From Flavobacteriales bacterium UBA952 (lineage in GTDB: Bacteria; Bacteroidota; Bacteroidia; Flavobacteriales_D; Crocinitomicaceae): 64,000 nt of DNA. The notes beneath the pieces were generated by a model. That model worked only from the letters and a program-made list of their open reading frames with translations. It was not told the origin of the DNA and ran no database searches. A program made the translations under genes and the position numbers. Below are positions 45,666-54,421 of this stretch, piece after piece (position 1 is the first letter of the stretch; each line of letters begins with the position of its first letter). Where the stretch lies: positions 41,636 through 105,635 of the forward strand of contig CAJJBU010000002.1 in NCBI GenBank assembly GCA_905182495.1, in the 5' to 3' direction.

Positions 45666-47162
45666 ATGGACTTAATTAAAGAAATTGTTTTGACCTTTTC
45701 CGAATCGGACAAGAAAGAATTTGAACAGTTTTTAACAAGAAAACGACCTGGAGCAAAGCGGAAGGATGTTGAAGTTTTTCGTTACTTATATTTAGTCTAT
45801 AACGGGATAAAAACAAGTAAAAATGAGCTTAGCGGAGATCAGAATTATCATGCCGTTCGAAAAAGGATAAGTAAAGAACTAACCCACTTCTTAATTTTAA
45901 AAAAATCCATTTCTGAGCAAAATGTCCATAAAAGAGAGGCTATGGTTCTCATGATATTATACTTTATTGAACGGAATAAATATAACGTAGCATGGGAATT
46001 ACTAAATAAAGAAGAGAGAAATGCTGAGCGCGTAAAAAACATTGACTTAAATTTAAAAATCCAACGCCTTAAGCTGACGATTCTCCCCTATTTCAATCAA
46101 GAAAAATTTCCAGCCATCAAAAAGAAAATGATGGAGCTACAGCTTCGTATTTCGAAAATAGATGAATTTCAATTGTATTTTATCCAGGTTAAAAATGATT
46201 TAAAGCTGAAAATTGCTCAAGGAAGCGTTGCGTCTCCATCTGAAATAATCAAAAATGCACTTGCCCAATACAATAACATCAAGAGTGAATATAACAACCC
46301 TGTTATTCACTTAAAGGTTATTGAAATAATTCGAGCAGAGTATATTTTGAATAGGAAATTCAAGGTTTTCGCCGAGGTCGCTCAGAAATACTACAATGAC
46401 TTTTTACCTGAAATATTTAAAAGTGACTCGCATATAAACACCTTTGCACAGATTGAATACATTATGTCGTATACATTTCTTAATGCTCGGGAATTCAAGA
46501 AATCACTTCATCACTTATCAAAATTGGAGGGTCTGATGTCTCAAAGTCAAATAGTCAAAGACAATTTCCAGGGTAAACATGTAGCTATCGCTAGCTTCAT
46601 TAAAGTTTTTGACCATCAAATTCATGACGCAATTCAATCTATAGAATCCTTTTTACTCAATGAAGTCAAAAAGATTTCCGTTCAGGAATATTTAAATTTA
46701 TCCTTAAATCTAGCAGGTTATTTAATCATCGTAAGGGATTATTCAAAAGCCGCTAAGATTTTTAATTTCATGTCAGAGCCAAACAGCTATTACCAAAAAG
46801 AAATGGGGAGAGAATGGCTCATTCGTAAAGAAATGATTCTATGTATTGTTCAAACCTCATTAGGGAACACAGAATTCAGCCTAAAAATATTGAGTTCCAT
46901 TGAGAAAAAACACACTGAGATGTTAAAAATAGAGCAATATAGTATGGTAAATCATTTTATTCGATTGATAAGAAACTTCATCCATAAACCTCACGAAGCA
47001 AACCTCAATGATTTGATTCAATTTGAGAAGAGCATAGAACTAAACAAGGAAAAAGTCTTTAGGGATCCACGTCTTATCATTTTTTACGCTTGGCTAAGGT
47101 CGCAATACGTGAACAAAGATGCCTATGAAATCCTAATTGAAGAGTATCAGCAAATTTCGTAA
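45666..47162 (+). CDS. Helical protein of unknown function
   Basis: 498 residues, no signal peptide, almost entirely alpha-helical by composition, with TPR-like paired helices after residue ~90 (REFKKSLHHLSKLEGLMSQS, YSKAAKIFNFMSEP). The N-terminal ~70 residues are a compact basic helix bundle (FSESDKKEFEQFL, RKRPGAKRKDVEVFRYLY). It resembles uncharacterised Flavobacteriia proteins that share an 'LSxxEKKxFxxFL' start. Upstream 160 bases contain a TACCTTTA element. It stands alone between divergent genes; function unknown. Confidence 0.72.
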   Translation: MDLIKEIVLTFSESDKKEFEQFLTRKRPGAKRKDVEVFRYLYLVYNGIKTSKNELSGDQNYHAVRKRISKELTHFLILKKSISEQNVHKREAMVLMILYFIERNKYNVAWELLNKEERNAERVKNIDLNLKIQRLKLTILPYFNQEKFPAIKKKMMELQLRISKIDEFQLYFIQVKNDLKLKIAQGSVASPSEIIKNALAQYNNIKSEYNNPVIHLKVIEIIRAEYILNRKFKVFAEVAQKYYNDFLPEIFKSDSHINTFAQIEYIMSYTFLNAREFKKSLHHLSKLEGLMSQSQIVKDNFQGKHVAIASFIKVFDHQIHDAIQSIESFLLNEVKKISVQEYLNLSLNLAGYLIIVRDYSKAAKIFNFMSEPNSYYQKEMGREWLIRKEMILCIVQTSLGNTEFSLKILSSIEKKHTEMLKIEQYSMVNHFIRLIRNFIHKPHEANLNDLIQFEKSIELNKEKVFRDPRLIIFYAWLRSQYVNKDAYEILIEEYQQIS

Positions 47163-47193
47163 AACACCAAAAGGTTTAATAGACTAAAAACAA

Positions 47194-48171
47194 TTATAAG
47201 GAAGTGACCAACTTGGCAATTTGCACCGCATTTGTGGCGGCTCCCTTGCGTAAATTATCGGCTACAATCCACATGTTTAAAGTATTTTCTTGCGATTCAT
47301 CACGGCGTATTCTTCCAACAAAAACAGCATCCTTACCTTGAGAAAGAATAGGCATAGGGTATTCTAATTCATTGGGATTGTCCAGAACTTCGATACCTGA
47401 CATGTTTTGCAAAAGCGCTCTTACTTTTATTAACTCAAAATCGTTTTTAAATTCAATATTCACAGATTCAGAATGTCCCCCAACAACGGGTACTCGAACA
47501 GCAGTAGCTGTAACATGAATTGATGCATCGAGTATTTTCTTCGTCTCGTTGGTGAGTTTCATCTCTTCTTTGGTGTAGCCATTTTCCATAAAAACATCAC
47601 ATTGAGGAATGCAGTTTTTATCAATCGCATAAGGATAAGACATTTCTCCTTCTATATGGTTTCTTTCGTTTTCCATTTGACGGACCGCTTTAACTCCGGT
47701 ACCTGTTATCGATTGATAGGTTGAAACAACAACCCGTTTTATTGAATAAAAATCATGTAGGGGCTTTAAAGCCAAAACCAATTGTATCGTACTACAATTT
47801 GGATTGGGAATGATTTTATCATCAGAATTTAAAATATGACCATTGACTTCAGGAATGATTAATTTTTTTAAAGGATCCATTCTCCATGCCGATGAGTTGT
47901 CAATTACAACTGTTCCTACAGCGGCAAATTGAGGAGCCCATTCAAGTGAAACAGACCCCCCCGCTGAAAAAATAGCAATATCTGGTTTTTGTAAAAGGGC
48001 CTCCTCTATAGCGATCAAATCATAGGCCTCTCCTTTGAAATTTATGGTTTTACCTACAGAGTTTTTAGAGGCAACAGGTAAGAATTCAGAAATAGCAAAG
48101 TTTTGCTCCTCAAGAACCTCTAACATTACTTGACCAACCATACCAGTGGCACCGACAATTGCTAACTTCAT
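47194..48171 (-). CDS. asd: Aspartate-semialdehyde dehydrogenase
   Basis: 325 residues. Reduces aspartyl phosphate to aspartate semialdehyde, the branch point to lysine, diaminopimelate, threonine and methionine. NADP-binding start MKLAIVGATGMVGQVM, FSAGGSVSLEWAP, the nucleophile in IPNPNCSTIQLVLALKPL (Cys near residue 125), QSITGTGVKAVRQ, and the acid/base His in VPVVGGHSESVNIEF. Single gene, divergent from the lamin-tail gene. Confidence 0.96.
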   Translation of the reverse strand: MKLAIVGATGMVGQVMLEVLEEQNFAISEFLPVASKNSVGKTINFKGEAYDLIAIEEALLQKPDIAIFSAGGSVSLEWAPQFAAVGTVVIDNSSAWRMDPLKKLIIPEVNGHILNSDDKIIPNPNCSTIQLVLALKPLHDFYSIKRVVVSTYQSITGTGVKAVRQMENERNHIEGEMSYPYAIDKNCIPQCDVFMENGYTKEEMKLTNETKKILDASIHVTATAVRVPVVGGHSESVNIEFKNDFELIKVRALLQNMSGIEVLDNPNELEYPMPILSQGKDAVFVGRIRRDESQENTLNMWIVADNLRKGAATNAVQIAKLVTSL

Positions 48172-48220
48172 CTATATATTAATTCTTTCTTTTATTATTT
48201 AACCCTGGACGTAAAATTAA

Positions 48221-48228
48221 TATATTTG
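48221..48228 (+). promoter_or_regulatory. Bacteroidota -7 promoter element
   Basis: TATATTTG, exact TAnnTTTG, 14 bases before the ATG at 48243, with a TTT about 20 bases upstream in the -33 position. Confidence 0.5.
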
Positions 48229-48242
48229 AATACAATCTAGAT

Positions 48243-50816
48243 ATGCATTTAAAAATAGTATTTATCCTCGTATTATACTGTAATTCAGCTTCTTCCCAAA
48301 TAAGCGAGAGTTTTTCAGATGGTGACTTCAGCAACAACCCTAGTTGGAATGGCACGAATGCAGACTTTATAATTAACACAGATCAGAATTTGCAGCTGAA
48401 TAATACGATTGCATCTTCATCATATCTAAGTACAGCCCATAACCTATTATCCCTAGACGACAAGGAATGGCGCATTTGGACAAAGCAGAGTTTTTCCTCT
48501 TCGTCATCAAATAATGGCCGTATCTATCTTTCAGCAGACAATGGGGATCTAAATCTTGTGCAAAATGGTTATTATCTTCAATTAGGGGAAGCTGGTGCTA
48601 ATGATGCCATTCGTTTGTTCAAAATGGAAGCGGGATCATCCAGTGTTATTTGTTCAGGGAGTGACGGACAAATCGCAACAAGTTTTGATGTCAATATTAA
48701 GGTGACACTGAATTCTGGCGTTTGGACCTTATATTCAGACTTTGACGGCGGAACCAATTTTAATTTTGAATCAAGTAATACAGACCCAAGTGTTTTAACT
48801 GGATCCCATTTTGGCTTCTTGGACGCATACACCTCGAGCAACGCCACTAAATTTTATTACGACGATATTTATGTTGGAGATTTAATCATAGACACCGAGC
48901 CTCCACAACTGATACAGGTCAATATTCTCAATGTGACCGAAATTGACCTTTTATATAATGAACCCCTAGATATCACAAATAGCTCAATCGCATCAAATTA
49001 TGGGATTCAGCCCAACCTGGGTATAACAATAGCCTCCTTAGACAACTTAAACTCCTCCCTAGCCCACCTCACATTAACAAGCCCGCTTCAAAATGGAATT
49101 ACATATAGTGTAAGTTCGAATGGAATTACTGATGTTTCAGGTAACATATCGGGGATTCAGTCACTTGAATTTGAATATCTAGTGGGAGAAGATGCAATTA
49201 AAGGTGACCTAATTATTACAGAACTATTTGTTGACCCAACCCCTGTAATTGGACTGCCCGAAGTTGAGTATGTTGAAATCTACAATAAGAGCGACAAAAT
49301 ATTTGACCTAAGCGATTGGAAACTGGCAGACGCATCCTCCAACGGTACAATTACAGAAGGCTGGATATTGCCTGGTGCTTATTTAATCCTAGTCTCTACA
49401 TCAAGTATTGACTCATTTAATGTGTCAAACATAGCCGCTGTAGTTAGTTTTCCTAGCTTAAATAATTCAGGTGACGATGTCAAACTAATAAACCCCGAAG
49501 GTATTGAAGTGGACCTTATTTCGTACACAGACGATTGGTATCAGGATGAAATTAAAAAATCTGGGGGCTATTCACTTGAGAGAATAAATCTGGATGACCC
49601 TTGCTCGGATGTTTCGAATTGGAGTGCTTCTATTTCATCTAATGGAGGAAGCCCGGGGGTAGAAAACTCAATATACGATAGTAACCCAGATAATCTCTCA
49701 CCACACATCACAAGCACACTTGCACTGGCTCCAAATTACTTAGCTATTGAATATAATGAGGGCATGGACTCGGTTTCATTCGACAATGCATCTTTTGAAT
49801 TTAATCCACTTTTGACAATATCAAACATCTATATAGAGGCACAGTTTTCTAAAAACATTATGCTGTCATTTAATGAGGAATTGATCAGCAGTCAAACTTA
49901 CACTTATTCCATTCAAGGCACAAAGGACTGTTGGTTAAATGACGGGCAGTCCATTGGGGAATTTGCTCTTCCTGAGACCGCCGATATCGGAGACGTGGTC
50001 ATCAATGAAATTCTAAGTAATCCATATTCTGGAGGAGAGGATTGGATTGAGGTTTATAATACTTCTTCTAAATATATAGATCTATTTCAATGGCAATTTG
50101 CCAATTTTGAATTTGATACGATTAGCAACCTCAAGAGCATTGAAAAGCATTACATTTTACAACCGGATTCCTATGCCCTAATTGGAGAGGATTCATTATT
50201 CGTTTTGGAAAACTACATGAATAATGAATCTGCGAATTTCATTCAAAGCGACCTTCCCTCCTATGGAAATGACTCCAGTACAGTCATCTTATTGCAAGGT
50301 AATGACGTCCTTGATTTTGTCTCTTATAATGAAGACTGGCACCTAAGCGTAATTGATAACCTTGATGGTGTGTCCCTAGAGCGCATTGACCCTAATGGTG
50401 ATTCTAACGATGGTTTCAATTGGCATTCTGCAGCACAAGATATTGGGTTTGGTACTCCCGGCCTAAAAAACTCTCAATATATTGCTGCGCTTTATTCGGG
50501 AGATTTTTCATTTACAAATTCAACTTTCTCTCCAGACAATGACGGATTTGAAGATGTTTTGCAAATAAACTATGAATTACAAAAGGAAGGCTTGCTTGGG
50601 CACGTTGAAATTTATGATGATAAAGGACGAGCCATCAAAACGCTATTCCATAATATGCTCTTAGGATCATCTGGTACATTTACGTGGGATGGCGTAAAAA
50701 ATAATGATCAAAAAGGATCTATAGGCGTGTATGTCATGGTTTTTGAGGCCTTTTCAACAGACGGAAGTGTATTCTTTACAAAAGTAAAAGCCTTTACCCT
50801 CGCTGGGAAAATCTAA
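48243..50816 (+). CDS. Large surface protein with two lamin-tail domains
   Basis: 857 residues. A signal peptide (residues ~1-19, FILVLYCNSASSQ) is followed by a beta-sandwich domain (residues ~20-215) and an Ig-like segment starting TEPPQLIQVNILNVTEIDL. The first lamin-tail domain is at ~318-470 (LIITELFVDPTPVIGLPEVE, LSDWKLAD). Another Ig-like linker precedes the second lamin-tail domain at ~579-740 (VVINEILSNPYSGGEDWIEV). The C-terminal ~100 residues have STFSPDNDGFEDVLQINYEL, a FlgD/CHU_C-like fold ending VKAFTLAGKI. Such proteins are exported and often surface-displayed in Bacteroidota; type IX secretion is likely but no classic sorting domain is certain. Function unknown. Confidence 0.85.
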   Translation: MHLKIVFILVLYCNSASSQISESFSDGDFSNNPSWNGTNADFIINTDQNLQLNNTIASSSYLSTAHNLLSLDDKEWRIWTKQSFSSSSSNNGRIYLSADNGDLNLVQNGYYLQLGEAGANDAIRLFKMEAGSSSVICSGSDGQIATSFDVNIKVTLNSGVWTLYSDFDGGTNFNFESSNTDPSVLTGSHFGFLDAYTSSNATKFYYDDIYVGDLIIDTEPPQLIQVNILNVTEIDLLYNEPLDITNSSIASNYGIQPNLGITIASLDNLNSSLAHLTLTSPLQNGITYSVSSNGITDVSGNISGIQSLEFEYLVGEDAIKGDLIITELFVDPTPVIGLPEVEYVEIYNKSDKIFDLSDWKLADASSNGTITEGWILPGAYLILVSTSSIDSFNVSNIAAVVSFPSLNNSGDDVKLINPEGIEVDLISYTDDWYQDEIKKSGGYSLERINLDDPCSDVSNWSASISSNGGSPGVENSIYDSNPDNLSPHITSTLALAPNYLAIEYNEGMDSVSFDNASFEFNPLLTISNIYIEAQFSKNIMLSFNEELISSQTYTYSIQGTKDCWLNDGQSIGEFALPETADIGDVVINEILSNPYSGGEDWIEVYNTSSKYIDLFQWQFANFEFDTISNLKSIEKHYILQPDSYALIGEDSLFVLENYMNNESANFIQSDLPSYGNDSSTVILLQGNDVLDFVSYNEDWHLSVIDNLDGVSLERIDPNGDSNDGFNWHSAAQDIGFGTPGLKNSQYIAALYSGDFSFTNSTFSPDNDGFEDVLQINYELQKEGLLGHVEIYDDKGRAIKTLFHNMLLGSSGTFTWDGVKNNDQKGSIGVYVMVFEAFSTDGSVFFTKVKAFTLAGKI

Positions 50817-50835
50817 CTTTGATTAAAATTGAATT

Positions 50836-51162
50836 ATGAAATCAATAGCTGTCCTTTTCTTCATTTGCATAATAACAAATTCATTCGCTCAAGATTACAA
50901 AACAGCGATTGGAATCAAAGGTGGATATCCAGGATACGGAACTATAAACGTGAAACATTTTTTAACAAGTGCTACCGCTATCGAAGGCTCACTTGGCGGA
51001 TTTTCCCGTTCAAATTATGGAAACGGGGCAATGGGTTTAGAATACACATTTGATGAGGTCCCCATTAATTGTTCTTTAAATACAGGGCCAATTTTATTCT
51101 TTTCACCAAACGTTACGTTTAACTGGGGCGGTGGTCTTGCTATTCGATATGCAATTAGATAA
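50836..51162 (+). CDS. Small outer-membrane-type beta protein, possibly shortened
   Basis: 108 residues. Signal peptide MKSIAVLFFICIITNSFAQ, then AIGIKGGYPGYGTINVKHFL, AIEGSLGGFSRSNYG, AMGLEYTFDEVPINCSLNTG and VTFNWGGGLAIRYAIR. These strand patterns match the first and last strands of ~150-residue Bacteroidota barrel proteins as I remember them; the middle seems short here, so an in-frame deletion is possible. The stop codon is followed by a hairpin and T tract (51179-51208) and overlaps the likely start of the LETM1-related gene. Confidence 0.7.
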   Translation: MKSIAVLFFICIITNSFAQDYKTAIGIKGGYPGYGTINVKHFLTSATAIEGSLGGFSRSNYGNGAMGLEYTFDEVPINCSLNTGPILFFSPNVTFNWGGGLAIRYAIR

Positions 51163-52416
51163 AAACAGAATCTCAACTGGGTCCAAAAATTGGATCCGTT
51201 ATTTTTTTCATTTACATCAGGAAGGAAAGCTTTCTATTGGATTTAAATTCAAGTCGGATTCATTTGCTGATTCATTGCACTATATTTTCAATAGAACAGG
51301 TATTCTTTACGGTGCAGCACTTACAAATTTATATTGCTCTCCAAAACTATATCCCACCTCACGAAAGAAGAAAAATTAAAACTTCTTTTGTTTGAAAACT
51401 TGTTCTTTGTATACGGATGTCATCACAACGGAGAAAAAGACATCTATGATGAATTCCTGCAATCAATAGATACGTTCTATAAAAAATTTAGAACCAAAAT
51501 TCCATTATGGGATTTTGATTTTGACAACAAGGTAGAACACATACTCGAAAAAACATTAAGTGAACGTGTCAAAATAAAATCAAATATTTCCAAGGGAAAC
51601 TACTGGCTTAATCAAAGTACAAACGGACTTGTCTTTGTAGATGTTTTACTTTATATCTCATTTCTTACTGATCAGGAGATTGATCCAGTAAAAAGTTATG
51701 ATGAACTAGTTATTACTTTGTTATTGTTTTTAACTAAGGCAGCATATGGTGATGGGAAAATTGAAGATAAAGAAAAGAGACTCTTGCAATACCTCCTTTC
51801 ATCCAGTCACCTCGATGACTTACAAAAAAAAGAGATCACAAAGGGGATTGTTTCACCTATCCCAAACCATGTAATCGGATCCTTCAACAGCAATGCTCTA
51901 AATAACAAGTTCATATTCGAACTATGTGTTTTTGTTGCATGTGGAACACACACGGTACACCCCAACGAAGAACGAAATTTAAAGAAGATAGGAAGAGAAC
52001 TGAACTTATCAAGCCCTGAGACGGATGAAGGTTTTATTGTAGGAAGGACCTTTGTTTTTAAAAACAAAGAACAACTTGCTATTTTAAACGAAGAGAAATC
52101 GTCGGGGATTCTATTCAAGGCAATACAAAAAAAGTGGTTGCTTATATTGGGCCGTAATAAAGAAAAACTGTTTAGTGAAATCAAACAAAGCAAGGGGCTG
52201 ATGGATCTAGTTGGCAAATCTTCAATACGAGAGCTAAGCACAGATGAAAAAAAGCAATTCAAAAACCAACTTTACGATATACTGAAGTCAATGCCATCTC
52301 TAGCCATTTTCATGCTCCCTGGAGGAGCCATTTTACTCCCCTTAGTCATTAAGCTATTCCCAGACCTTTTGCCCTCAGCCTTTAAAGAAAACACAATAGA
52401 TAAAAATCCCACCTAA
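51149..52416 (+). pseudogene. LETM1-related protein, frameshifted near its N-terminus
   Basis: The 360-residue stretch 51334-52416 is the body of a Bacteroidota 'LETM1-related biofilm-associated' protein: HLTKEEKLKLLLFENLFFVY at its start, a central acidic TerB-like region (FLTKAAYGDGKIEDKEKR), and the LETM1-like end LPGGAILLPLVIKLFPDLLP. The expected N-terminus (STGSKNWIRYFFHLHQEGKL, then FADSLHYIFNRTGILYG) is encoded just upstream in another frame from the ATG at 51149, ending in a stop at 51379. Both pieces join if one base is restored (or two removed) between about 51330 and 51375. Possible roles (envelope ion transport or biofilm) are unproven. It precedes an ABC ATPase gene by 11 bp. 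Confidence 0.7.
51179..51208 (+). terminator. Possible terminator hairpin downstream of the small barrel gene
   Basis: GGGTCCAA, loop AAA, TTGGATCC (one G-U pair), then GTTATTTTTTT. It begins 17 bases after the stop at 51162 but lies inside the 5' coding part of the LETM1-related gene if that starts at 51149, so it may reduce read-through into it. Confidence 0.5.
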
Positions 52417-52427
52417 AAACCTAGATT

Positions 52428-53366
52428 ATGCTAGAAATAAAGAATGTTTTTGTTGACTTTGACCGACCTATACTAAACGACATTAACTTCAATGCAAAAA
52501 AAGGACAAATCATTGGCTTGGTTGGGAAATCTGGCGCAGGGAAATCAACCTTATTAAATGTGATTGCAGGTCAATTGGGCCCTAAAAGTGGCGCGCTTAT
52601 CTTAAACGGGGAATTGCTTCCTGATGCCAAGAGCATGCTTATTCCAGGTTTTGAAAAAATAAAATTGGTCTCACAGGATTACAATCTTGATCCATACCAC
52701 ACCGTGGAAGAAAACATTCGTGAAGCGGCAATATCTTTACCGAAACATCTAAAAATTCGAAGAACGGAACAACTACTTAAACTTTTGAAATTAAATGAGA
52801 TTAGGAATGTAAAAGCGAATGAGACCTCTGGCGGTGAGCAGCAAAGACTTTCAATTGCAAGAGCTATTGCTTTAAAACCAGAAGTGTTACTATTAGATGA
52901 GCCTTTTTCAAACTTAGACTCTCAACTAAGAGCCTTGTTATTTAAGCACATACTGAAACTTAGAAGGGAAGAGAACCTTACAATCATCCTTGTCTCTCAT
53001 GAAGGTCAAGATGTTTTAGGTCTATCAGATGTGATTTATTTCTTGAATAAAGGAAAAATGAGTTCAAAAAAAACACCTTTCAACGCTTATTATCAGCTCA
53101 ATCATTTACGAAATGCCTTACTATTAGGAATTGTTAATCAAATTAGTGTAGACAAAAGAAAAATTAGATTTAGACCTGATGAATATGAGATTTCTGCTAA
53201 GGGGGAGCATATGCTTGAATTCGAATCTTCACTATTCTTAGGCCATTATTACCTAAACTATTTCATGGGGGCTGGTGATGAAACAATAATCTTATCTAGT
53301 ACAGAACCCTTTCGTGAGAGCTTCAAAATTAACATCGTAAACAAGTACCCTAAAAAACCTATTTGA
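52428..53366 (+). CDS. ABC transporter ATP-binding protein without a nearby permease
   Basis: 312 residues. Walker A GLVGKSGAGKSTLLNVIAGQ, Q-loop VSQDYNLDPYHTVEENI, signature ETSGGEQQRLSIARAIALKP, Walker B VLLLDEPFSNLD, switch His in LVSHEGQDV. After the ATPase (residues 1-~215) a C-terminal ~95-residue domain (GIVNQISVDKRKIRFRPDE and a further strand-rich part) resembles a TOBE-type regulatory or substrate-sensing domain as in FbpC/PotA. No membrane or binding-protein gene adjoins, so partner and substrate are unknown. It follows the LETM1-related gene by 11 bp. Confidence 0.87.
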   Translation: MLEIKNVFVDFDRPILNDINFNAKKGQIIGLVGKSGAGKSTLLNVIAGQLGPKSGALILNGELLPDAKSMLIPGFEKIKLVSQDYNLDPYHTVEENIREAAISLPKHLKIRRTEQLLKLLKLNEIRNVKANETSGGEQQRLSIARAIALKPEVLLLDEPFSNLDSQLRALLFKHILKLRREENLTIILVSHEGQDVLGLSDVIYFLNKGKMSSKKTPFNAYYQLNHLRNALLLGIVNQISVDKRKIRFRPDEYEISAKGEHMLEFESSLFLGHYYLNYFMGAGDETIILSSTEPFRESFKINIVNKYPKKPI

Positions 53367-53452
53367 CTTGATTCACATTGCACTATGGATAAAATTTAAC
53401 AATAGGCCAAGATTATACGGTTGATTTAGATAATTTTACATAAACCGATCAT

Positions 53453-54376
53453 ATGAACATCTTTATACGTCAAATATTATTTCTTTCGATAATTCTACTC
53501 GTATCAAGTTGCGCAACGAACAATAGTTTAAGAAAACCAATCTTTAACACCACAACCTATAAGGGTCAGACAGGAGAGAAAGAAGTTACCAATATAAATA
53601 AAAGCCGCGCTGAAAGGGAAAAGGATTTATACCTAGCAATGGAAAAAGCCGATGCGACAAAGCGAATCTTAGAGCAACAACAGGGTGAAATGGAAAAGAT
53701 CGACACAACAGAAAGAGTTGATGATATCGAACTGGCATTGCTAAAAATATACGAAAGAACCGAAATCATAATTGCCGAACTCAACAGTACGTCACCTTAT
53801 TCCATGAGTGGTCATGAAAGAACATTAGAGCTTGCGGCAGAGCTTAATGACCTTTTACAAAACTACATTGAACCTCTTAAAAAAATGATTGAATCTAATA
53901 AACAGGTTCGCAAAATTGGCGGAGACATTAGCTTTGATCCTGGGAGTGCAGATTTAAACAAATCCGGCCGGAAAGAAATCGAAAAACTTGCGAACTCTAT
54001 CGATAAGGATTTAAAAATGTGGGAAGACTACCTAATGAACCATAACGCAAATGTTTTTAATGATTCGCTTTACCGTCTTATGATTATCGTTAACGGTTAT
54101 GCAGACGAACAAGGTCGAGGAAACGACAATGATCGAAAAGAAAAAAACAAAATATTATCGGAAAAAAGGGCACAATCAGTTGCGGATGAATTAATGAAAC
54201 AAATTCAATCTAAAGAGATAAAACCTGAGTTAATTATTGACATCGAAATTAATGGAAGAGGTGAATTATTACCACCAAACATAACAGAATCCACCGCTAA
54301 AAAGAACAGTCCTGATAGGAGAATAAGCCGTGTAAGCATGGTTCTTGGGCCCAAGATATTGTTATACAATAATTAA
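53453..54376 (+). CDS. OmpA-family lipoprotein
   Basis: 307 residues. Lipoprotein signal FLSIILLVSSCATNN (Cys20). Residues ~40-150 are helical and charged, likely a coiled coil. The OmpA-like peptidoglycan-binding domain occupies ~155-300: GGDISFDPGSADLNKSGRKE, then IIVNGYADEQGRGND and LSEKRAQSVADELM, with the conserved Asp/Arg pair. It probably tethers the outer membrane to peptidoglycan. It is separated from the ABC gene by 86 bp that hold a TAATTTTA element, and is convergent with lptD. Confidence 0.9.
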   Translation: MNIFIRQILFLSIILLVSSCATNNSLRKPIFNTTTYKGQTGEKEVTNINKSRAEREKDLYLAMEKADATKRILEQQQGEMEKIDTTERVDDIELALLKIYERTEIIIAELNSTSPYSMSGHERTLELAAELNDLLQNYIEPLKKMIESNKQVRKIGGDISFDPGSADLNKSGRKEIEKLANSIDKDLKMWEDYLMNHNANVFNDSLYRLMIIVNGYADEQGRGNDNDRKEKNKILSEKRAQSVADELMKQIQSKEIKPELIIDIEINGRGELLPPNITESTAKKNSPDRRISRVSMVLGPKILLYNN

Positions 54377-54421
54377 CCAGCCCATCTATTCTTTAAAAAA
54401 AACCTCCTTTGTCAAGTCAGA

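Noticed and set aside
50829..51053. Overlapping 74-codon frame in the small barrel gene
   Set aside because: No signal peptide or conserved pattern; the frame starting at 50836 has a proper signal peptide and strands.
52428..53366. The ABC ATPase as the missing GldA
   Set aside because: It is 28 kb from gldFG and carries a TOBE-like C-terminal domain, which GldA does not; it is better left as an orphan ATPase.
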